A stretch of DNA of 64,000 nt from Streptomyces spirodelae (GTDB taxonomy: Bacteria > Actinomycetota > Actinomycetes > Streptomycetales > Streptomycetaceae), in assembly GCF_017676385.1 (NCBI RefSeq), contig NZ_JAFFZN010000018.1, positions 62,001 through 126,000 on the forward strand. Direction: 5' to 3'. The notes below the pieces were generated by a model. That model was not told the DNA's origin. It saw nothing but the letters and a program-made list of their open reading frames with translations, and did no database searches. A program made the translations under genes and the position numbers. Below are positions 1-8,844 of this stretch, piece after piece (within the stretch, counting starts at the first letter, position 1; the number at the start of each line of letters is the position of its first letter).

Positions 1-465
1 CCCCGCCGCGCAGATGAAGGCGAGCCGCCCCCCGGCGCGCAGGCCGCTGCCGATGTTGCGGAACGCGGCGACGGGGTCGGTGAAGAACATGACGCCGTAG
101 CGGCTGATCGCGACGTCGAAGTCGCGTCCGGCCAGCGGGTGGACCTGGGCGTCGCCGTGCTCGAACGACACGTTGTCCAGTCCCTCGGCGCGTGCGGTGG
201 CCTCGGCGCGCTCCAGCATGGGGCGTGACAGGTCGACGCCGGTGGCCCGGCCCTCGGGGGTGCGGCGGGCGGCGAGCCGGGTGGTGTCTCCCGCGCCGCA
301 GCCGATGTCCAGGACGGTGTCGCCAGGCGTGAGCGCCGCGGCGTCCAGCAGCGGCTCGTTGAACCCCTCGTTGACGGCGTCCCAGCGTTCCTGGTTGCGG
401 GCCCAGTGGGTGCCCTCGGCGCCGTTCCACGCCTGGGCCTGCTCGGTGTTGACGATCTGCTGCAT
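1..465 (-). CDS. Class I SAM-dependent methyltransferase, partial (3' end outside window)
   Basis: The first 155 residues of a cytosolic class I methyltransferase are present; the C-terminus lies beyond the left edge. The SAM-binding glycine motif VLDIGCGAG sits near residue 52, followed by an acidic strand end (GVDLS) and the motif-IV-like segment FDVAISRYGVMFF. The ATG at 465 is preceded by a weak purine-rich stretch and is the first plausible start. The acceptor substrate cannot be told. It diverges from the TetR gene at 586 across a 120 bp gap holding two palindromes, so it is probably the regulator's target. The same arrangement recurs with another methyltransferase near 23.1 kb. Confidence 0.85.
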   Translation of the reverse strand, partial: MQQIVNTEQAQAWNGAEGTHWARNQERWDAVNEGFNEPLLDAAALTPGDTVLDIGCGAGDTTRLAARRTPEGRATGVDLSRPMLERAEATARAEGLDNVSFEHGDAQVHPLAGRDFDVAISRYGVMFFTDPVAAFRNIGSGLRAGGRLAFICAAG

Positions 466-495
466 GGCGAACCCGACTTCCCGTAGCGCCTAGTA

Positions 496-543
496 TGGGC
501 GTGCGCCCAAAGCTGTGAGCTGCACAGTATGGGCACACGCCCA
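496..543. promoter_or_regulatory. Two tandem palindromic operators of the divergent TetR gene
   Basis: TGGGCGTGCGCCCA at 496-509 is a perfect inverted repeat, and TGGGCACACGCCCA at 530-543 is a near-perfect copy 34 bp on. Both lie between the divergent methyltransferase and TetR starts, as expected for an autoregulating TetR repressor. The palindromes at 23150-23183 share the TGGGC...GCCCA arms. Confidence 0.7.
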
Positions 544-585
544 AACTGTCCATCCACAGCCGCCCATCCTTCCGAAAGGTCCCTT

Positions 586-1185
586 ATGTCGCCGCGTGGC
601 GTGGCCGTACCCGATATCCGTGAACGCCTCTTCGCAGCCGCCGAACGCGTCGTGGCCCGAGGCGGTCCCGGCGCGCTCACCAGCCGGGCCGTCACCGACG
701 AGGCGGGCTGCGCCAAGGGGATGCTGCACACCCACTTCGCGGACGGACTCGATCAGTTCGTCGCCGAGCTCGTCCTGGACCGCTTCGCGCGTACTGCCGC
801 ACTCGCCGCCGAACTGCCCGGGCGGGCCGGTCAGGGCACGGTCGCCGCGAACCTGACCACCGTCGCCACCGCGCTGCTCACCTCCGCGGGCCCGGCCATG
901 GCAGGGCTCGCCCTCACCCGCCCGGGCGCCGCAGCGCGCTTCCGGGAGGCGATGGCCGCCGGGGCCCCTGGCTTCGCCGCCGTCCAGGAGTCCGTCGCCG
1001 GCTACCTGGCCGCCGAACAGCGGCTGGCGCGTATGGCGGCCGACGCTGACCCCGAGGGCCTCGCCCTCGCGCTGGTCGCCACGGCGCACCATCTGCTGAT
1101 GACCAGTTGGCCCGGCGCTCCCGCCCCTTCCGCACAGCTCGAGCGGGTGATCGCGGCCCTCACCGCCACCGGGGCCGCGGGCTGA
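586..1185 (+). CDS. TetR-family transcriptional regulator
   Basis: A 199-residue one-domain repressor. The N-terminal helix-turn-helix covers about residues 10-55, with the TetR signature ALTSRAVTDEAGCAKGMLHTHF; the remainder is helical ligand-binding and dimerisation domain. An upstream ATG at 529 lies inside an operator and gives an atypical N-terminus, while the ATG at 586 has GAAAGG at 574-579 and aligns with the start of the paralogue at 23102. It probably represses itself and the divergent methyltransferase. The ligand is unknown. Its recognition-helix region is close to that of the second TetR protein in this window, matching the shared operator arms. Confidence 0.88.
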   Translation: MSPRGVAVPDIRERLFAAAERVVARGGPGALTSRAVTDEAGCAKGMLHTHFADGLDQFVAELVLDRFARTAALAAELPGRAGQGTVAANLTTVATALLTSAGPAMAGLALTRPGAAARFREAMAAGAPGFAAVQESVAGYLAAEQRLARMAADADPEGLALALVATAHHLLMTSWPGAPAPSAQLERVIAALTATGAAG

Positions 1186-1322
1186 CGTGAGCCCGTTGCG
1201 CACCGAGAAGCATCCCGCCGCACTCGAACCCCTGTTGCCCGGCACGTGAGTTCCGTACTCTGACCGAGGCACCAGTCACGTTCGAATCGACTGTCTCCCT
1301 CCTGTCGCCGCCTCGGGCGCGG

Positions 1323-2402
1323 GTGCGCCGAGACGGGTCATTGGACAGACAGGGGGAAGGTGTGGGCTCAGGGCAGCATGCCGGAAATGCTTCGTTAGCG
1401 GGACGACCACCGTTGACGGACCAGGAGCTGGCGAGCGGACTCAAGGCCGATCTGGCCGTCGTCGAAGAACTCATCCACGACTCCATCGACTCCGAAGCGC
1501 CACTGCTGCGCGAGGCGTCCCAGCACCTGATCGACGCGGGCGGCAAACGCTACCGCCCGATGCTGACACTCCTCGCCGCCCGTTTCGGGAACCCGGACGA
1601 CCCGGACGTGCTGCGTGCCGCCGCGGCCTGCGAACTCGTGCACGCCGCCGCGCTCTGCCACGACGACGTGCTGGACGGCGCCCCGCTCAGACGGGGCCGC
1701 AGCAGCGTCAACGCGCGCTGGAGCGACGCGGTCGCCATCCTCACCGGCGACTTCCTCTTCGCGCAGGCCTTCCTCCTGCTGGCGGCCGTGCCCCAGCAGG
1801 AGGCACGGCTGGAGGTCAACACCTTCGTACGGCTGGTCACCGGCCAGATCCGGGAGATGACCGGACCCGCCGACGGGGAGGACCCGACCGACTACTACGT
1901 CACCATGGTCTCCGACAAGACCGCCTCGCTGCTGCGCGCCTGTGTCCGCCTCGGAGCCCTCACCTCGGGCGCCGGAGAGACCACGGTACGGGCGCTGGAG
2001 GAGTACGGGGACGCCTTCGGAGTGGCCTTCCAGATCTCCGACGACCTGCTGGACCTCTTCGGCGAGGAGGAGCGGTCCGGCAAACGCCAGGGCACCGACC
2101 TCCTCCAGGGCGCGCCGACGCTCCCTGTGCTGTACGCGCTCAGCGGTACCGGCGAGGACAGCGAGCGGCTGCGCGCCCTGCTCGGCCCCCTCCCCGGAGC
2201 GCAGCGCCGCACGGCGCTCACCGCCCAGGAACGGGCCGAGGCAACGGAGTTGCTCCGTCGGCACCCGGCCGTCGACCGGACCCGCGAACGGCTGGACGCC
2301 TACATCGCGCGCGCCCGCGCCGCGCTCGCACCGCTGGCCGAAGGACCCGCCAGGGACACCCTCGAAGCGCTGTGTGCGGGCGTCGCCCACCGGGCCGGCT
2401 GA
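1323..2402 (+). CDS. Class I trans-polyprenyl diphosphate synthase
   Basis: Condenses isopentenyl diphosphate onto an allylic primer to make a linear polyprenyl diphosphate. Family landmarks are all present: GGKRYRPML, first aspartate-rich motif DDVLD followed by RRG, the SDKTASLLRA segment, second aspartate-rich motif SDDLLDLF and the downstream KRQGTDLLQG lysine region. At up to 359 residues it is slightly long because the GTG at 1323 gives an N-terminal extension; a TTG at 1413 would give a more typical protein. A TTA codon at 1395 lies in the extension. Chain length cannot be read safely. It heads the rightward operon and feeds the UbiA prenyltransferase that follows. Confidence 0.88.
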   Translation: MRRDGSLDRQGEGVGSGQHAGNASLAGRPPLTDQELASGLKADLAVVEELIHDSIDSEAPLLREASQHLIDAGGKRYRPMLTLLAARFGNPDDPDVLRAAAACELVHAAALCHDDVLDGAPLRRGRSSVNARWSDAVAILTGDFLFAQAFLLLAAVPQQEARLEVNTFVRLVTGQIREMTGPADGEDPTDYYVTMVSDKTASLLRACVRLGALTSGAGETTVRALEEYGDAFGVAFQISDDLLDLFGEEERSGKRQGTDLLQGAPTLPVLYALSGTGEDSERLRALLGPLPGAQRRTALTAQERAEATELLRRHPAVDRTRERLDAYIARARAALAPLAEGPARDTLEALCAGVAHRAG

Positions 2403-2483
2403 CGCCGCTCACACCGTCCGCCGGTCGCCCGGCGGCCGGGCCGGCCCGCTGCAGCAGCAGTCCACACCAGGGGTTGCGATCTC

Positions 2484-3560
2484 TTGACCAGAACAGGCGC
2501 GATCCTGCGCGCCACCAGTGTCCGGTTCACCACGCTGTACTTCCTGCCCTACTACACAGCCCTCGTCGCCGAAGGGCGGGCCCGCTGGCAGTGGGTGGCT
2601 CTGGGAGCCGTCTACTGGTGCGCGCACGGCCTCGGCACCGAGTCCCTCAACCGGCTCGCCGACCGCGCCGAGGACGAGATCAACCGGCCCGAGCGCACCG
2701 CACTGTGCCACCGTGCGGGCTTCCCGCTGCTGCGGCGCGCGGCCCTGGTGGGCTGGGGAACCGTACTGGCGCTGGACGTCGTACTGCTCGTGGCACACCC
2801 GGACCGGTGGCTGGCGCTGTTCCTCTTCCTCGCGGGCTTCAGCGGCGTCAACTACTCCTACGGGCTGCGCCTGTCCCGCAACCGGTGGCTCGCCCCGCTG
2901 CTGCTGACCTTCCACTTCGGCGGCACGTTCGTGATCGGCACCGTGCTGGCGCAGGACCACTGGGACGCGGAGGTGCTGCGCGACCTCGCCGGGTACGGAC
3001 TGCCGTTCTTCGCCGTCGGCATGGTGACCCTGCTCGCGCTGGGCGGCGCCAAGGACCTCACCGACCTGGCCGGCGACGCCAGCATCGGCTACCACAGCGC
3101 GTGGATCGACCTGCTGCGGCGGCACGGCGCCTGGCTCGCGGCGGCCATGGTGGGCTCCACCTACGTCCTGGTCGCCGTCTTCGTGCTGGCCGGCGCCTTC
3201 CCGCCGCGCTTCTGGCTGTGGCTGCTGCTGATCCCGGTGGCCGCCGCGCTGGGCCGCTGTCTGTGGCGGGCGGCGACGCCCGGTCAGCGGCATGCGACCC
3301 GGGAGTTCTTCTACCAGTACTGGGTGCTGTCCCTGCTGGTGGCCGCGCCGCTGTACGCGCCCCGCTGGGAGCTGGTCCCAGGGCTCGTGGCGAGCTTCGC
3401 CTTCTGGGCCGTGACCACCCAGCGCCTCCACTGGTCGGGCGGAGTGCGCCGCGAGACCGTGCGCACCGCGGCCGCGCTGGTACGCGGCAGCCCTCCGCGG
3501 CCGGGAGGGCCGCCCGCCGGGGCCGAGTACGCACAGGAACGAGAGGAGAGGACCGGATGA
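2484..3560 (+). CDS. UbiA-family prenyltransferase
   Basis: An integral membrane aromatic prenyltransferase of 358 residues with about eight or nine hydrophobic helices. The two Mg-diphosphate motifs are clear: NRLADRAEDEINRPER (NxxxDxxxD type, near residue 52) and KDLTDLAGD (DxxxD type, near residue 190). It should transfer the polyprenyl chain made by the neighbouring synthase to an aromatic or other electron-rich acceptor at the membrane. The start is TTG at 2484 with AGGGG upstream. Its stop overlaps the ACP start as ATGA, which indicates translational coupling. The acceptor may be the ligase- or ketosynthase-derived aromatic of this locus; that is inference. Confidence 0.87.
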   Translation: MTRTGAILRATSVRFTTLYFLPYYTALVAEGRARWQWVALGAVYWCAHGLGTESLNRLADRAEDEINRPERTALCHRAGFPLLRRAALVGWGTVLALDVVLLVAHPDRWLALFLFLAGFSGVNYSYGLRLSRNRWLAPLLLTFHFGGTFVIGTVLAQDHWDAEVLRDLAGYGLPFFAVGMVTLLALGGAKDLTDLAGDASIGYHSAWIDLLRRHGAWLAAAMVGSTYVLVAVFVLAGAFPPRFWLWLLLIPVAAALGRCLWRAATPGQRHATREFFYQYWVLSLLVAAPLYAPRWELVPGLVASFAFWAVTTQRLHWSGGVRRETVRTAAALVRGSPPRPGGPPAGAEYAQEREERTG

Positions 3561-3811
3561 CGACCCCCAGGACGGAGCAGGAGATCCGCGCGGTCGTAAG
3601 GGAGACCGCGCTGCGCATCTTCGAACTGGAACCCGAAGAGCTGGCCGACGAGACCGACTTCGAGACGGCGGGTGGTGACTCGCTGCTGCGCCTGGAGCTG
3701 GTCGCAGCGCTCCGCGACCGGCTCGGCGTGGAGTTCTCCGTCGCCGACGAGACGGAGATGACCTCGATCAAGGCCGCCGTGGACGTCACCCGGCGCGCCC
3801 TGGGGGTGTGA
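3557..3811 (+). CDS. Acyl carrier protein
   Basis: An 84-residue acidic four-helix carrier. The phosphopantetheine site is GGDSLL with the serine near residue 41. The ATG overlaps the upstream TGA, GAGGAGAGG precedes it, and the stop abuts the ketosynthase ATG, so the gene is tightly embedded in the operon. It should carry acyl intermediates for the ketosynthase pair encoded immediately downstream. The motif has GGDS rather than the DxDS common in type II polyketide and fatty acid carriers, resembling stand-alone carriers of secondary metabolism. Confidence 0.88.
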   Translation: MTTPRTEQEIRAVVRETALRIFELEPEELADETDFETAGGDSLLRLELVAALRDRLGVEFSVADETEMTSIKAAVDVTRRALGV

Positions 3812-5167
3812 ATGTGGCAGGGCCTCGGCCGCCGGGTCGTCGTCACCGGCATCGGAGTCGTCTCCGCGCTGGGCACCGGCGCCGACCAGTTCTGGGCCGC
3901 CGTGCGGCAGGGGCGGGTGGGCACCGGTGACGTCACCCTCTTCGACACCGGCGACTGCCTCACCCACCGGGGCGGACAGATACGCGAGTGGACGCCGCCC
4001 TGGCCCGACGAAGCGTACGGGCACGGCCCGTTGACCCGCAGCGAGTCCTTCGCGCTGGCGGCCACCCGGCTGGCGCTGGCCGACGGCGGCCTCGCCGACG
4101 GGCACGGCCGGCTCACCGGTCCGTACGACGACACCCGGGTGGGTGCCTCGTTCGGCATCGTCGTCGGCAACAGGCCCGGTATCGAGGCCCCGTTGCGTGC
4201 CGCGTACGCCCGGGAGCAGGCACGCGGCACACCGTCCGCGCCCGTCTCGGCTCCGGTGCCGCACCCTCCTTCGGGTGGCCTGGCGCCGCCCGCGCACAAT
4301 CCGTCGCGGATCAGCGCGCTACCGGCCGCCAGCTTCGGGCTGTACGGGCCGAATGTGCTGCTGCCCACCGCCTGCGCGGCGGGCAACGGCGCGGTGGCGC
4401 TGGCCGCCGACGCCGTCGCCGAGGGCCGGGCCGACGCCATGCTGGCGGGCGGCACCGACGAACTGTCCGAGGCGATGTTCCTGATGTTCACCAGCTTCCG
4501 GGCGCTCTCCCCGGACGTCGTGCGTCCCTTCGACACCCACCGCGCCGGCCTGCTGCTCGGCGAGGGCTCGGCCGTGCTGCTGCTGGAGGCCGAGGACAGC
4601 GCCCGTGCGCGGGGCGCCCCCGTGCACGCCGTCGTCGCCGGCCACGGCAACGTCTCCGACGCCCACCACATGACAGCGCCGCACCCTCAGGGGCACGGCG
4701 CCATCCGGTCGATGCGCGCCGCGCTGCGCAGCGCGGGGCTCGGCCCCGGCGACATCGACTGCGTCAGCGCGCACGGCACCGGCACGCCGGCCAACGACGC
4801 CGTCGAGGCAGCGGCGCTCGCCGAGGTCTTCGGCGGCGGTCACCGGCACGCGCCGCTTCCGGTGACCGCGCTCAAGTCGCTGCTCGGACACGCACAGGGC
4901 GCGGCGGGAGCTCTCGCCGCCGCCGCGTGCGTGCTCGCGCTGCGCGACGGTGTCGTCCCGCCCACCGCCAATGTGACCGCGCCCGATCCGCGGTGCCTCA
5001 CCTACGACTTCGAGCTCGTGCGGGAGCGGCCCCTGAGCCGGCCGCTGCGTGCCGTCCTCAACAACGCCTTCGGCTTCGGCGGCAACAACTGCTGCGTGGT
5101 CTTCACCCGTCCCGGCGCCGCGGCCGAGGGCGCCGAGGGCACGACCGGTGCGGAGGAGCGGTGGTGA
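3812..5167 (+). CDS. Beta-ketoacyl-ACP synthase (KS, catalytically complete)
   Basis: A FabF-type condensing enzyme of 451 residues. The catalytic triad is intact: cysteine in LPTACAAGNGA near residue 188, histidine in SAHGTGTPAND near 322 and histidine in KSLLGHAQGA near 360; the C-terminal NNAFGFGGNN signature is also present. It follows the ACP without a gap and overlaps the next gene (GTGA), whose product is a KS relative without the cysteine, giving the KS plus chain-length-factor layout of type II systems. No ketoreductase, dehydratase or enoylreductase is nearby, so reductive steps, if any, come from elsewhere. Confidence 0.9.
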   Translation: MWQGLGRRVVVTGIGVVSALGTGADQFWAAVRQGRVGTGDVTLFDTGDCLTHRGGQIREWTPPWPDEAYGHGPLTRSESFALAATRLALADGGLADGHGRLTGPYDDTRVGASFGIVVGNRPGIEAPLRAAYAREQARGTPSAPVSAPVPHPPSGGLAPPAHNPSRISALPAASFGLYGPNVLLPTACAAGNGAVALAADAVAEGRADAMLAGGTDELSEAMFLMFTSFRALSPDVVRPFDTHRAGLLLGEGSAVLLLEAEDSARARGAPVHAVVAGHGNVSDAHHMTAPHPQGHGAIRSMRAALRSAGLGPGDIDCVSAHGTGTPANDAVEAAALAEVFGGGHRHAPLPVTALKSLLGHAQGAAGALAAAACVLALRDGVVPPTANVTAPDPRCLTYDFELVRERPLSRPLRAVLNNAFGFGGNNCCVVFTRPGAAAEGAEGTTGAEERW

Positions 5168-6288
5168 CCGGTGTGGTCGTCACCGGCGTCGGGGCGCTCA
5201 CCTCGGCAGGGCTGGGGCACGAGGCGCTGCTGCGGCGTGCCGCGGACGGCGCACCCGCACGCCGCGAGGAGGAACGGACCCTGCCCGCGCCCCCGGGACA
5301 GCCCCCCACAGCACCGGTGCGGCTGGCCGCGCTCGCGCCGTACGATCCGGCCGAACACCTGGGCAGCCGCGGGATACGGACGCTGAGCGCACAGAGCAGG
5401 GCATTCGGCGTCGCCGCCGTCGACGCCTGCCGGCACGCGGGGCTGGCCGCCTCCTGGGAGCAGGACCCGTCGGTGGGGATCGCGGCCGGCACCACCAGCG
5501 GCGGTCTCGAGGACTACGCGGGGCTGTTCGCCGCCCGGCTCGCGCGTGGCGTGAGCGGCGTCAACCCGGCCCAGGGACCACAGACCGGACTGAACGCACC
5601 GGCCTCCGCCGTCTCGATCCTCACCGGAGCCGCCGGGCCCAACCTCACCCTGGCCACCGGGCGCGCGGCGGGCCTCGACGCACTGGCCGCGGCGGCCCGC
5701 GCCATCGGCTCCGGCGCCGCCACCACCATGCTCGCCGGCGGTGTGCAGGTCCTGGGCTACGCCGAGCTGACCGCGCGCCGCCGGACCGGGCAAGGTCCCG
5801 GCCCCGCCACCGATCCGCCCGCTCCCGGCTTCACGGCCGTCGCGGGCGAAGCGGCCGTGGTCCTGGTCCTGGAGGACGAGGCGGCGGCCCGGGCGCGGAG
5901 AGCGCGGCCACTGGCCCGCGTGCTGGGCGCGGGCTCCGCCTTCGGGCCGCCCGTAACCCGCCCCGGCCAGCGGGCGGCGCACGCCGCGCTGCACGAGGCC
6001 GGACTCGCACGCGGCGCACCCGGAGCGCCCCTGGCGCCCGCCTTTCCCGTGTCGGCCGTCGACGCCGCCTTCGGGGACTGCGCGGGGGCGACCGGCGCGG
6101 TGCAGGCCGCGCTGACCGTGCTCGGCCTGCACCACCGGACGCTGCCCGACGACACGGCCCTGGTGCTGACCTCCGAACCCGCCGAGCCAGGCGGGCCGGG
6201 CGGCTGTACGGCGGCACTCCTGTTCGGCAGGTCTCGCACCGGCACACCTTCCACCGGCCCGTCCCACGAGAGAGGTCACTCCGTATGA
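5164..6288 (+). CDS. Ketosynthase-like partner without active-site cysteine (chain-length-factor-like)
   Basis: A 374-residue thiolase-fold protein starting with the KS-typical VVVTGVGALTSAG. At the position of the KS cysteine it reads LTLATGRAAG (near residue 163), so the nucleophile is replaced by glycine, and neither catalytic histidine motif is recognisable. This is what chain length factors and other KS-beta proteins look like, and it should form a heterodimer with the upstream KS. It is shorter than classical KS-beta proteins (about 400 residues or more). GTG at 5164 overlaps the KS stop; its own stop overlaps the ligase start as ATGA. Confidence 0.78.
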   Translation: MTGVVVTGVGALTSAGLGHEALLRRAADGAPARREEERTLPAPPGQPPTAPVRLAALAPYDPAEHLGSRGIRTLSAQSRAFGVAAVDACRHAGLAASWEQDPSVGIAAGTTSGGLEDYAGLFAARLARGVSGVNPAQGPQTGLNAPASAVSILTGAAGPNLTLATGRAAGLDALAAAARAIGSGAATTMLAGGVQVLGYAELTARRRTGQGPGPATDPPAPGFTAVAGEAAVVLVLEDEAAARARRARPLARVLGAGSAFGPPVTRPGQRAAHAALHEAGLARGAPGAPLAPAFPVSAVDAAFGDCAGATGAVQAALTVLGLHHRTLPDDTALVLTSEPAEPGGPGGCTAALLFGRSRTGTPSTGPSHERGHSV

Positions 6289-7988
6289 CGACCGGCACCG
6301 GCGACGACGCTCGCGCCAGCGACGACGGCCGCACGAACGACGACGCCCGCACCAGCGACGGCACCCGCACCAGCACCGGCGCCCCCGCACGTGACGGCAC
6401 CCCGGACATCGTGCCGCCACCCGACGGCAACAGCGTGCACCGCTTCCTGGACGACCATCTGGCGGCCGGCCACGGCGAAGCGCTCTGTGCGCTCACCGAG
6501 ACAGAACGCGTCACCTACCGCGAGATGCACCGCAGGGCGTGCCGCGCCGCCAACGCGTTCGCCGCAGCGGGGGTCGGATACGAGACACGTGTGGCGCTCG
6601 TCCTGCCCGACAGCCCCGACCACCTCGCCTGTGTGCTCGGGCTGCTGCGGCTGGGTGCCGTACCCGTGCCGCTGGCCACCCAGCTCACCACCGAGGACTA
6701 CACGCGGATCTTCGCGGACTGTCGCCCGCGCCTGGCAGTCACAGGCCCCGGCCGGATCGCCGACGTACAAGCCGCGTCTCGCGCCGCGGGAGTCGCCGGT
6801 GCCGCCCGGCCCGGGCAGGTGTGGGTCGCCGAGGCCCCCGGGGAGCGGCACGAGGGCCCCGAACCCACCCTCGGAGAGCGGCTGGCCGCCGCGTCCGACG
6901 AGTGTCCCGTCGCCCCCGTCAGCGTCGATGACATGGCCGTCATCCAGTACACCTCCGGCAGCACGGGCACCCCGCGCGGCGTCGTCCACCTGCACCGAGG
7001 GCTGCTCGCGGTGCTCGGCACCTTCCCGGTGCGCCTCGGGCTGACCCGCGACGACGTGTGCCTGTCGGCCGCCAAGCTGTCCTTCGGGTACGGCTTCGGC
7101 AACTCCTTCCTCTTCCCGCTCGCGGCGGGCGCCGCCACCCTGTTGATGCCCGAGTCAGCCGACGGCGCACGGGTCCTGCGCCTGGTGGCCCGGTGCCGCC
7201 CCACCGTGCTGTGCGCGGTGCCCGCGCTCTACTCCGCGATGCTGACCGTCGCCCGCCGCAGTGGTGGCGACGTCGATCTGACCAGTGTGCGCCGGTACGT
7301 ATCGGCGGGTGAACCCCTGCCTGCGGGGCTGGCCGGACAGTGGCGGGAGCTCTCCGGTGCCGACATCGTCAACGGCCTCGGCTCCACCGAGTGCCTGCAC
7401 ATCTTCATCGCGGCCGAACCCGGCAGCACCCCGCCCGGCGGCTGCGGCACCGTCGTCCCCGGCTTCGAGGCCGAACTGCGCGACGAGCACGGCCGGGTGC
7501 TGGGACCGGGCGAGATCGGCCACCTGTGGGTACGCGGCGAGGCCAACGCCGCCCGTTACTGGAACAACCAGCCCGCCACGCTCGCCACCATGGTGGGTGG
7601 CTGGGTGCGCACCGGCGACCAGCTCAGCCAGGACGCGGACGGCCAGTTCACCTTCGTCGCACGCTCCGACGACATCCTCAAGGTCGGCGGCCTCAAGGTG
7701 GCTCCCACCGAGATCGAGGACTGTCTGCTGCGGCACCCCGCCGTCGCGGAGTGCGCCGTCGTCGGCGTACCGGGCGAGCACGCAACGACCGAGGTCGTCG
7801 CCTACGTCAGGCCCCACCCGCAAGCCGCCGAAGAGGAGGTCCTGCGCAAGGAGTTGCGCGGCCATCTGCGCGCAGGGTTGGCCCGCTACAAGCAGCCGCG
7901 GGTACTGCGTCTGGTCGACGCGCTGCCCCGCACGTCCACCGGAAAGCTGGCGCGGCACGCCCTCAGGGCCGCGGCGGCCGATTCCTGA
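6285..7988 (+). CDS. Benzoate-CoA-ligase-like adenylate-forming enzyme
   Basis: A 567-residue acyl-activating enzyme that makes an acyl-adenylate and passes it to CoA or a carrier thiol. The ATP motif YTSGSTGTPRG lies near residue 222, followed by the segment SFGYGFGNSFLFPL, typical of benzoate-CoA ligases, then GLGSTE, the hinge TGDQLS and the C-terminal catalytic lysine motif TSTGKLARH. It probably activates an aromatic acid starter for the adjacent ACP/KS pair; the exact acid is unknown. The first 40 or so residues are an acidic, Ser/Thr-rich repeat extension (DDARAS, DDGRTN, DDARTS) not seen in usual family members. Confidence 0.85.
   Translation: MTTGTGDDARASDDGRTNDDARTSDGTRTSTGAPARDGTPDIVPPPDGNSVHRFLDDHLAAGHGEALCALTETERVTYREMHRRACRAANAFAAAGVGYETRVALVLPDSPDHLACVLGLLRLGAVPVPLATQLTTEDYTRIFADCRPRLAVTGPGRIADVQAASRAAGVAGAARPGQVWVAEAPGERHEGPEPTLGERLAAASDECPVAPVSVDDMAVIQYTSGSTGTPRGVVHLHRGLLAVLGTFPVRLGLTRDDVCLSAAKLSFGYGFGNSFLFPLAAGAATLLMPESADGARVLRLVARCRPTVLCAVPALYSAMLTVARRSGGDVDLTSVRRYVSAGEPLPAGLAGQWRELSGADIVNGLGSTECLHIFIAAEPGSTPPGGCGTVVPGFEAELRDEHGRVLGPGEIGHLWVRGEANAARYWNNQPATLATMVGGWVRTGDQLSQDADGQFTFVARSDDILKVGGLKVAPTEIEDCLLRHPAVAECAVVGVPGEHATTEVVAYVRPHPQAAEEEVLRKELRGHLRAGLARYKQPRVLRLVDALPRTSTGKLARHALRAAAADS
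6303..6374 (+). repeat. Four tandem 18-bp repeats in the ligase N-terminus
   Basis: Four consecutive 18-bp units (6303, 6321, 6339, 6357) encode DDARAS, DDGRTN, DDARTS and DGTRTS. They are in frame and form a probably disordered, acidic N-terminal extension of the ligase. Confidence 0.75.
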
Positions 7989-8115
7989 TGATCCATTGGA
8001 TTCGCCGTCGCGTCTCGGACAGACTGTCCCCGGCACGGACGCACAACTGGCCCGGCAACCAGGCCGCCAGGTTCCGCACATGGCGGTCCGCCTCGGGAGA
8101 GGGGAGACCCCGTAC

Positions 8116-8844
8116 ATGGCCACACTCCGGCTCGACGGCGTGGTGCACGACTACCAGCGCGGCCGACAGCCCGTACGCGCGCTGAACGGTGTGTCGTTGA
8201 CGGTCGAGGGCGGGCAGTGCGTCTCCGTGCTCGGCCCCAGCGGTTCGGGCAAGAGCACCATGCTGCATGTCATGGGCGCCCTGGACACCCCGTCGGAGGG
8301 CAGAGTACTCCTCGACGAGACGGACTTAGCCACCCTCGACGACGACGCGCTCTCCGACCTGCGGCGCAGACGCCTCGGCTTCATCTTCCAGTTCTTCAAC
8401 CTGCTGCCCGCGCTCACCGCCTGGGAGAACGTCGCCGTACCCCGGCTGCTGGACGGTGAGAAGCTGAAGTCCGTCCGGGACGAGGCCCTGGCGCTGCTGG
8501 ACCGCGTCGGGCTCGCCGACCGCGCCGACCACCGTCCCGGAGAGCTGTCCGGCGGACAGATGCAGCGCGTCGCCGTCGCCCGCTCCCTCATCATGGACCC
8601 CGGCGTCCTCCTCGCCGACGAACCCACCGGAAACCTCGACTCCCGCACCGGTGACGAACTCCTCGACCTGCTGGCCTCCCTCGCACACGACGGGTCCGAA
8701 CGCGCCGTGGTGATGGTCACCCACAGCGTCGACGCGGCGCTGCGCAGCGACCGCGCCGTGCTGCTGACCGACGGTGACGTCGTCGCGGACGGCATCCCCG
8801 CCGACGTCGTGGCCAAGTTCGTCGGGGAGGGGCACCGCTCGTGA
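8116..8844 (+). CDS. ABC transporter ATP-binding protein (LolD/MacB type)
   Basis: A 242-residue nucleotide-binding subunit. Walker A GPSGSGKST is near residue 40, the Q-loop follows, the signature is LSGGQMQRVAVARS and Walker B is VLLADEPTGNLDS. The LxxDEPTGNLD form is typical of the LolD/MacB branch, which pairs with FtsX-like permeases such as the next gene. The ATG at 8116 has a GGGGAG ribosome-binding site; an upstream in-frame ATG at 8080 is possible. A TTA codon lies at 8326. The stop overlaps the permease GTG. It probably energises export of, or self-resistance to, the product of this locus. Confidence 0.9.
   Translation: MATLRLDGVVHDYQRGRQPVRALNGVSLTVEGGQCVSVLGPSGSGKSTMLHVMGALDTPSEGRVLLDETDLATLDDDALSDLRRRRLGFIFQFFNLLPALTAWENVAVPRLLDGEKLKSVRDEALALLDRVGLADRADHRPGELSGGQMQRVAVARSLIMDPGVLLADEPTGNLDSRTGDELLDLLASLAHDGSERAVVMVTHSVDAALRSDRAVLLTDGDVVADGIPADVVAKFVGEGHRS

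Noticed and set aside
529..585. Upstream ATG for the first TetR gene
   Set aside because: It lies in operator DNA, lacks a ribosome-binding site and adds residues not shared with the paralogue.
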